From Acidobacteriota bacterium (lineage in GTDB: Bacteria > Acidobacteriota > Terriglobia > Terriglobales > Acidobacteriaceae), in contig QIAJ01000169.1 of the NCBI GenBank assembly GCA_003225495.1, forward strand, positions 24,826 through 88,825: a DNA stretch of 64,000 nucleotides, written 5' to 3'. A program made the position numbers and the translations under genes. Positions 60,103 through 64,000 of the stretch are shown here, one piece after another. The first letter of the stretch is position 1; every line of letters starts with the position of its first letter. The notes under the pieces were generated by a model, which had not been told where the DNA came from, did no database searches, and saw only the letters and a program-made list of their open reading frames with translations.

Positions 60103-63018
60103 CTAGAACGTTGTGGATACCGAGAAGCGGAAAGTCTTGCGCGGCTCGCGCAAGGTGAAATTAGATCCGAGGGTGTCGAGCGTGGTTTGAAATGTGTAGT
60201 CGCCCGCGCTTTTCAGTTTGCAGGTGTCATCTCCCGGGGTAGGGCAGGGGAACATGCCGCGCGTGATGGGAACCGGCGGATTGGTGTTTTGGTCGAGGCG
60301 GAGCGGGTTGTATGCCCAGTAGATGCGGAACGGGGCGTTGATTACGGGAAGCATGACCTGCAGTTCGATGCCGGTGGACATGCGTGGCACCCAATTGGTT
60401 CCGGGCACTGGCTGGAGGAATTGAGAAAATGGAAGCTGCTGTCCGCCGGTGCATTGGAATGCATTATTTAAGTTCGGACATCCAAACAGTGCGTTCCGAA
60501 GGTCATCGAACTGGCCATTGTTGATCTTCAACTGTGATTTGCGGATGATCGGGTTGACACCTACGTCCATGAAGGGAGCGATCACAACTGGGCCGGCAAT
60601 TGTAATGCGATATTCCAGGTTGCCGGTCAAACTCAGATCACCTCCGGGGGTGACGAGTTGCTCGAATGGGACGGGAATCGTATAACAGTTTGAAATCGGC
60701 ACACAGCGCCCATTGCTGTCCGAGCCGACGGGAATACGCGGATCCTTTGGAATGAATGAATTGTCCCGATTTCTTAGCGGGACGACCTGTGTACTCGGCA
60801 GGAAGGCAATGGGCGAGATAGTGCGAATGTCGAAACCGCGCAAATCGTTGTCGCCGCCGAGATAGGCGCGCTCAAAGGGCGGCGCCACAACGCCGTTGTA
60901 TCCCGTGATAAATGACCCCTGCACGTTGTAGCCGACTGCATTGCGTCGCTTGTTGACCGGGAAGAACTGTTTGTATTGAACAATGGGGCGGATGGTGTAT
61001 ACGGTCCCGCCGAGTCCCGAAAATTCGCCGCCCAGAAAGATGCTTTTGCCATGATGGGGCTGGTAGGCGGCATCGAGTGTGTTCATGGTGAAGCTGGGTA
61101 CCAGCTTGCTGGTAATAATGCCATTCAGCGCGTTAGGCCCATTGATTCCGCGAAAATTAATATTGGTGAACAGAATCTTCGAGGCCTCGCTCACGGCTAC
61201 CAACGAAGATCGGTCGAACGAATAGCTTAATCCAAGCCGCTTGAAGGACCGCCGCAACGGATAGCTGACGGACGTGCTGAACCCCGTGCTCGACTGCGTG
61301 TAGTTTTGCAGGTTCTGCAGGAAGGGCGAAGGCAGATTCAGATTCTGTCCGGAGATGATCGAAAGCTGCCGGGCCTGGTCAAAGTTTGACTTGCGGGTAT
61401 ATACCGTGAATCCCGCTTGAATGGGGCGATCGAACAAATACGGCTCCGTAAATCCGAAAAGCAGGTCGCGCTGCCGGTTGCCCAAACTGGCCTGCACAGA
61501 GAGCGTCTCACCCAAGCCTAGGAAGTTGTTGGTGCTGTACGTCAGGCCGATAAACGCTCCGGCTAGGCCGCTGACTCCTCCTTGCAATCCTATGCTGTTC
61601 TTGCCCTTCTCGTGGACTTTTAGCGTGAGATCGACGGTTCCACCTTTTTCGTCAAGTTTGCGATCGGTGGTGTTTGGATCGTCAGGCTTGAGCTGGTCGA
61701 AATAACCGAGTTGATTGAGACGAAGCAGACTGAGTTCCCACAGACGGGAATTGTAGATCTGGCCTTCTTCGAGCGCGATTTCGCGGCGGATGACTTTGTC
61801 GCGGGTGGTCGTATTGCCCTGGAACTCGATGCGGCGAACATAGAACTGCTTGCCTTCGTCCACGTCGATTTCGAGGTTCACGATCTTCTTCTCATCATCG
61901 AACTTCGTATCGGGGACGGAGGTGAAGTTGATGTAACCGAGTTCGCCATAGGCTTTACGGAGATTCTCCAGTCCTTTGGCGACCTTTTCGCGGGAAAAAA
62001 TCTCGCCGTCTTTGATCGCGAACAGGCTGCGAAGCGCTCGCTGGTCGGCGACCGCCTTGTTGTTCTTGAAAGTGATGCTGCCGAGGTGATACCGATCGCC
62101 TTCCTCAATCGGAATGGTGATATCGACCGACTTGCCAGACCCTTTCTGAAGACCCGGAACGTGAAAGCCGGAATGACCGGTATCGTGGATGTCCGTCTTT
62201 GGGTCATTCACGAGCACTTTGAAATAGCCGCGATTCTGGTACTCAGCACGCACACGCTCAACGTCTTCGTTGAGCTTCGTTGCGTCGTAAGTTTTAGCGA
62301 ACAGACTTTCCAGGAAAATGGAGTGCGGAATCCCGATCGGCTTCAGGTTCTTCATGGCCGCAATGAGCGTGCGATTGTTGATGTGCTTGTTACCCTGGAA
62401 ACGGATCTTGCCGACTTTGACCTTGGGACCCTCGCGGATCACGAATGTCAGCCCCACCGCCGCAGGAGGAATCGGCCGGATCTCGCTTCGGATGGTGGCA
62501 AACTGGCGGCCGTGTTCGGCTAGCAGCTCCTTTAAGGTGACTTCGGCTTTCTTGATCTTGGTGGGATCGTACTGGCTCTCTACCGAAAGTCCAACCTTAC
62601 GCTCCTTGAAACGATCAAGAACATCACTGGTGGAGACGGAGCTCAGCCCCGTGTAGTTGATCTCGCGAATGGTTGGGCGCTCTTTGACGTAGATGTGAAG
62701 AATCCAGCCCTTGGGCGTCTGCTCGCGCTCAAAACGGATGTCCTCGAAATAGCCGGTGTTCCACAAAGAGTTGAAGTCGCGTTCAATGGCTGAAAGGTCG
62801 TAGACATCCCCGATGTGTGTGAAGATACGGGACTTGATCGTGTCAGCAGGAATGCGGCGGTTGCCGTGAACGGTGATGCCGACAACCAGATCCTGCTGCG
62901 TAAGAGCGGGCAAGGAAAGCAGCAAAAGTGCGAGCACGCTCAGAAACCTTGTAGCGCGGGGTCGCTTCCAACCCCTTGATGGAAAAGAGGATGGGCAGAT
63001 GCTGGGACCGGTCCGCAT
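60103..63018 (-). CDS. bamA: Outer-membrane protein assembly factor BamA
   Basis: 971 residues with a signal region (RFLSVLALLLLSLPALTQQD) near residue 25-43. POTRA modules cover about 45-470: LVVGITVHGNRRIPADTIKS, YVKERPTIREINYTGLSSVS, KVKVGKIRFQGNKHINNRTL, YHLGSITFKNNKAVADQRAL and FYVRRIEFQGNTTTRDKVIR, so five. The barrel follows, with GLGETLSVQASLGNRQRDLL, ERAYLGGDNDLRGFDIRTIS (the L6 loop GGxxxLRGF motif; typical VRGF is LRGF here), and ends RKTFRFSVSTTF with a terminal Phe. It inserts beta-barrel proteins into the outer membrane. Longer than the E. coli protein. No other bam gene is adjacent. Confidence 0.93.
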   Translation of the reverse strand: MRTGPSICPSSFPSRGWKRPRATRFLSVLALLLLSLPALTQQDLVVGITVHGNRRIPADTIKSRIFTHIGDVYDLSAIERDFNSLWNTGYFEDIRFEREQTPKGWILHIYVKERPTIREINYTGLSSVSTSDVLDRFKERKVGLSVESQYDPTKIKKAEVTLKELLAEHGRQFATIRSEIRPIPPAAVGLTFVIREGPKVKVGKIRFQGNKHINNRTLIAAMKNLKPIGIPHSIFLESLFAKTYDATKLNEDVERVRAEYQNRGYFKVLVNDPKTDIHDTGHSGFHVPGLQKGSGKSVDITIPIEEGDRYHLGSITFKNNKAVADQRALRSLFAIKDGEIFSREKVAKGLENLRKAYGELGYINFTSVPDTKFDDEKKIVNLEIDVDEGKQFYVRRIEFQGNTTTRDKVIRREIALEEGQIYNSRLWELSLLRLNQLGYFDQLKPDDPNTTDRKLDEKGGTVDLTLKVHEKGKNSIGLQGGVSGLAGAFIGLTYSTNNFLGLGETLSVQASLGNRQRDLLFGFTEPYLFDRPIQAGFTVYTRKSNFDQARQLSIISGQNLNLPSPFLQNLQNYTQSSTGFSTSVSYPLRRSFKRLGLSYSFDRSSLVAVSEASKILFTNINFRGINGPNALNGIITSKLVPSFTMNTLDAAYQPHHGKSIFLGGEFSGLGGTVYTIRPIVQYKQFFPVNKRRNAVGYNVQGSFITGYNGVVAPPFERAYLGGDNDLRGFDIRTISPIAFLPSTQVVPLRNRDNSFIPKDPRIPVGSDSNGRCVPISNCYTIPVPFEQLVTPGGDLSLTGNLEYRITIAGPVVIAPFMDVGVNPIIRKSQLKINNGQFDDLRNALFGCPNLNNAFQCTGGQQLPFSQFLQPVPGTNWVPRMSTGIELQVMLPVINAPFRIYWAYNPLRLDQNTNPPVPITRGMFPCPTPGDDTCKLKSAGDYTFQTTLDTLGSNFTLREPRKTFRFSVSTTF

Positions 63019-63174
63019 GACACTGCGGCGACGAAGACCCTGGGCGCAAACAGGGGTTTCCTGATGACGGCGATGAATCGCAAGTACCTCGGAAAACTGT
63101 GAGTTAGGAAAACGGTAATTATACGGTAGAGTTCGACGAAGCGTCCAAGACGGAGTAGATTCCTTCCGCCCGTG

Positions 63175-64000
63175 TCAGGCCCGAAAAAGCTCCACCTCAA
63201 CACAGACGGAATAGAACGTTGCCGCGTTGCCCATGTCGGTGAGTTTTTCTGAGGTGAGCACGTTGATATTACGTGTTCCGTGTCCGAAGCGAGCCCAATC
63301 CAGTCGAGCGGCCACCACTCCGGGAGCCACAGAACCGTTCACCTTCGCTTCTAGAACGGTCTCGCCACGCTGGTTGAACACTCGGACACGATCGCCGCTT
63401 CGGATGCCGCGCGAGTCTGCGTCGATGGCGTGCATCTCTATCATTCCAATCGCCGGTTCCAGCTTACGGACCGAGGAAATGTTCGCAAAAGTTGTGTTGA
63501 GATGATTGTCCGGCTTGCGGGATAGAAGTTCAAGCGGAAAGCCCGGTTTTTTCGACCCGTGGCGCGATTCAACCGGTGGCGTGAAAGCAACGACAGGATC
63601 GAGTCCCTGGGCCTTCAATGCCTCGCTGTAGAATTCGGCCTTGCGCGAGGGCGTTCCAAAGTTGCCTTCAGCGAAGGGGAGAAACGGGTGCTCGTCGGCT
63701 GAGCCGGCGTCTGCGGTGCCGAGGAAGTTCAGGCGAATGTGGCCTTCCCTTTCGAGACGTTCCCGTGTAATTCCCTGGAGCCAGGAATTCGGAGAATGGA
63801 GCGCGCTGTCGATCATGGAATCGACACTCTCGCGGAAACATTCCTCCTTAAAGCCCATGCGCTGTGCGAGTTCGCTGAACAAGGCGACGTTGGAGCGGCA
63901 TTCTCCCAGGGGTTGAATGGCCTGTGTGGAAACCTGGAGGTAGTAGTGTCCGTAGGCAGCTTGCAGTTCTTTGTGCTCAAAGAATGTCGTGGCGGGCAGA
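63175..64000 (-). CDS. Molybdopterin-dependent oxidoreductase, C-terminal part (partial)
   Basis: The gene runs off the right end. The visible ~275 residues start LPATTFFEHKELQAAYGHYY, LQVSTQAIQPLGECRSNVAL, FSELAQRMGF and end with the molybdopterin-dinucleotide domain: FPLELLSRKPDNHLNTTFAN, MHAIDADSRGIRSGDRVRVF and NQRGETVLEAKVNGSVAPGV. This is the C-terminal half of a bis-MGD enzyme of the DMSO reductase family. The track start at 63882 is internal; the frame stays open to the window edge. The N-terminal iron-sulfur and catalytic parts are outside, so substrate and localisation are unknown. Confidence 0.85.
   Translation of the reverse strand, partial: LPATTFFEHKELQAAYGHYYLQVSTQAIQPLGECRSNVALFSELAQRMGFKEECFRESVDSMIDSALHSPNSWLQGITRERLEREGHIRLNFLGTADAGSADEHPFLPFAEGNFGTPSRKAEFYSEALKAQGLDPVVAFTPPVESRHGSKKPGFPLELLSRKPDNHLNTTFANISSVRKLEPAIGMIEMHAIDADSRGIRSGDRVRVFNQRGETVLEAKVNGSVAPGVVAARLDWARFGHGTRNINVLTSEKLTDMGNAATFYSVCVEVELFRA

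Overview
The window looks like a chromosomal segment of an acidobacterium, most likely of the Terriglobia/Koribacter type. This is an inference from gene content and protein style: a TIGR02999-type ECF sigma factor beside a Ser/Thr kinase with TPRs, a second kinase fused to a beta-propeller, a REP-associated tyrosine transposase with its REP repeats, acidobacterial small hypothetical families, an HspR-type repressor near dnaK, and BamA and OmpA proteins that imply an outer membrane. The DNA is GC-rich, uses TTG and GTG starts often, and is packed on both strands. There is no rRNA, tRNA, CRISPR array or prophage that I can see.

Layout. 1-5.7 kb: the 3' end of trpD, then a leftward group (beta-CASP RNase-like hydrolase, secreted HExxH peptidase, rlmB) and a rightward thiolase. 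6-9 kb: a giant CheB-CheR-PAS protein interrupted by an in-frame amber codon. 9.2-15.7 kb: a secreted phosphatase-superfamily protein and three regulators (LytTR, Crp/FNR with an N-terminal Cys cluster, sigma54 activator). 15.7-19.7 kb: an accessory-looking stretch with a split HTH/S24-like regulator, a conserved hypothetical, a 42-residue secreted peptide, a polytopic membrane protein coupled to a single-pass protein, and a small coiled protein. 19.7-28.3 kb: purS, glmS, the kinase/Asp-box fusion with a MoaD-like partner, an aldo/keto reductase, a ferredoxin reductase-like flavoprotein, tag and an acyltransferase. A perfect parS palindrome follows at 28.5 kb.

28.5-33.2 kb holds a BrnA-like protein, an OmpA protein, a phosphoesterase, a PPOX protein, a highly charged protein, and a dead RAYT transposase between two ~190 bp REP repeats. 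33.5-40.5 kb is the heat-shock region: a HAIR-like operator on the dnaK promoter, dnaK, a 59-residue protein, dnaJ, a MarR-GNAT fusion, an APC permease and hspR. 40.5-45.4 kb: a lipoprotein, a STAS protein, and a LysR regulator divergent from leuA-leuB. 45.5-55.2 kb: a zinc-ribbon protein, a glycosyltransferase, an HD-GYP response regulator, a DMT exporter, an M20 hydrolase, an SDR, and the ECF sigma/STK-TPR pair. 55.6-59 kb is a hemE-hemH-hemY haem operon in the Bacillus gene order. 59.2-64 kb: a protein made of three 41-residue TonB-linker-like repeats, bamA, and the C-terminal part of a molybdopterin oxidoreductase running off the end.

Most rewarding places to look: the kinase/Asp-box/MoaD module, the 16.5-19.3 kb regulator-peptide-membrane cassette, the repeat protein at 59.3 kb, the parS site, the REP/RAYT locus with compensatory changes in its hairpins, the HspR/HAIR circuit, and the amber codon in the CheB-CheR protein.
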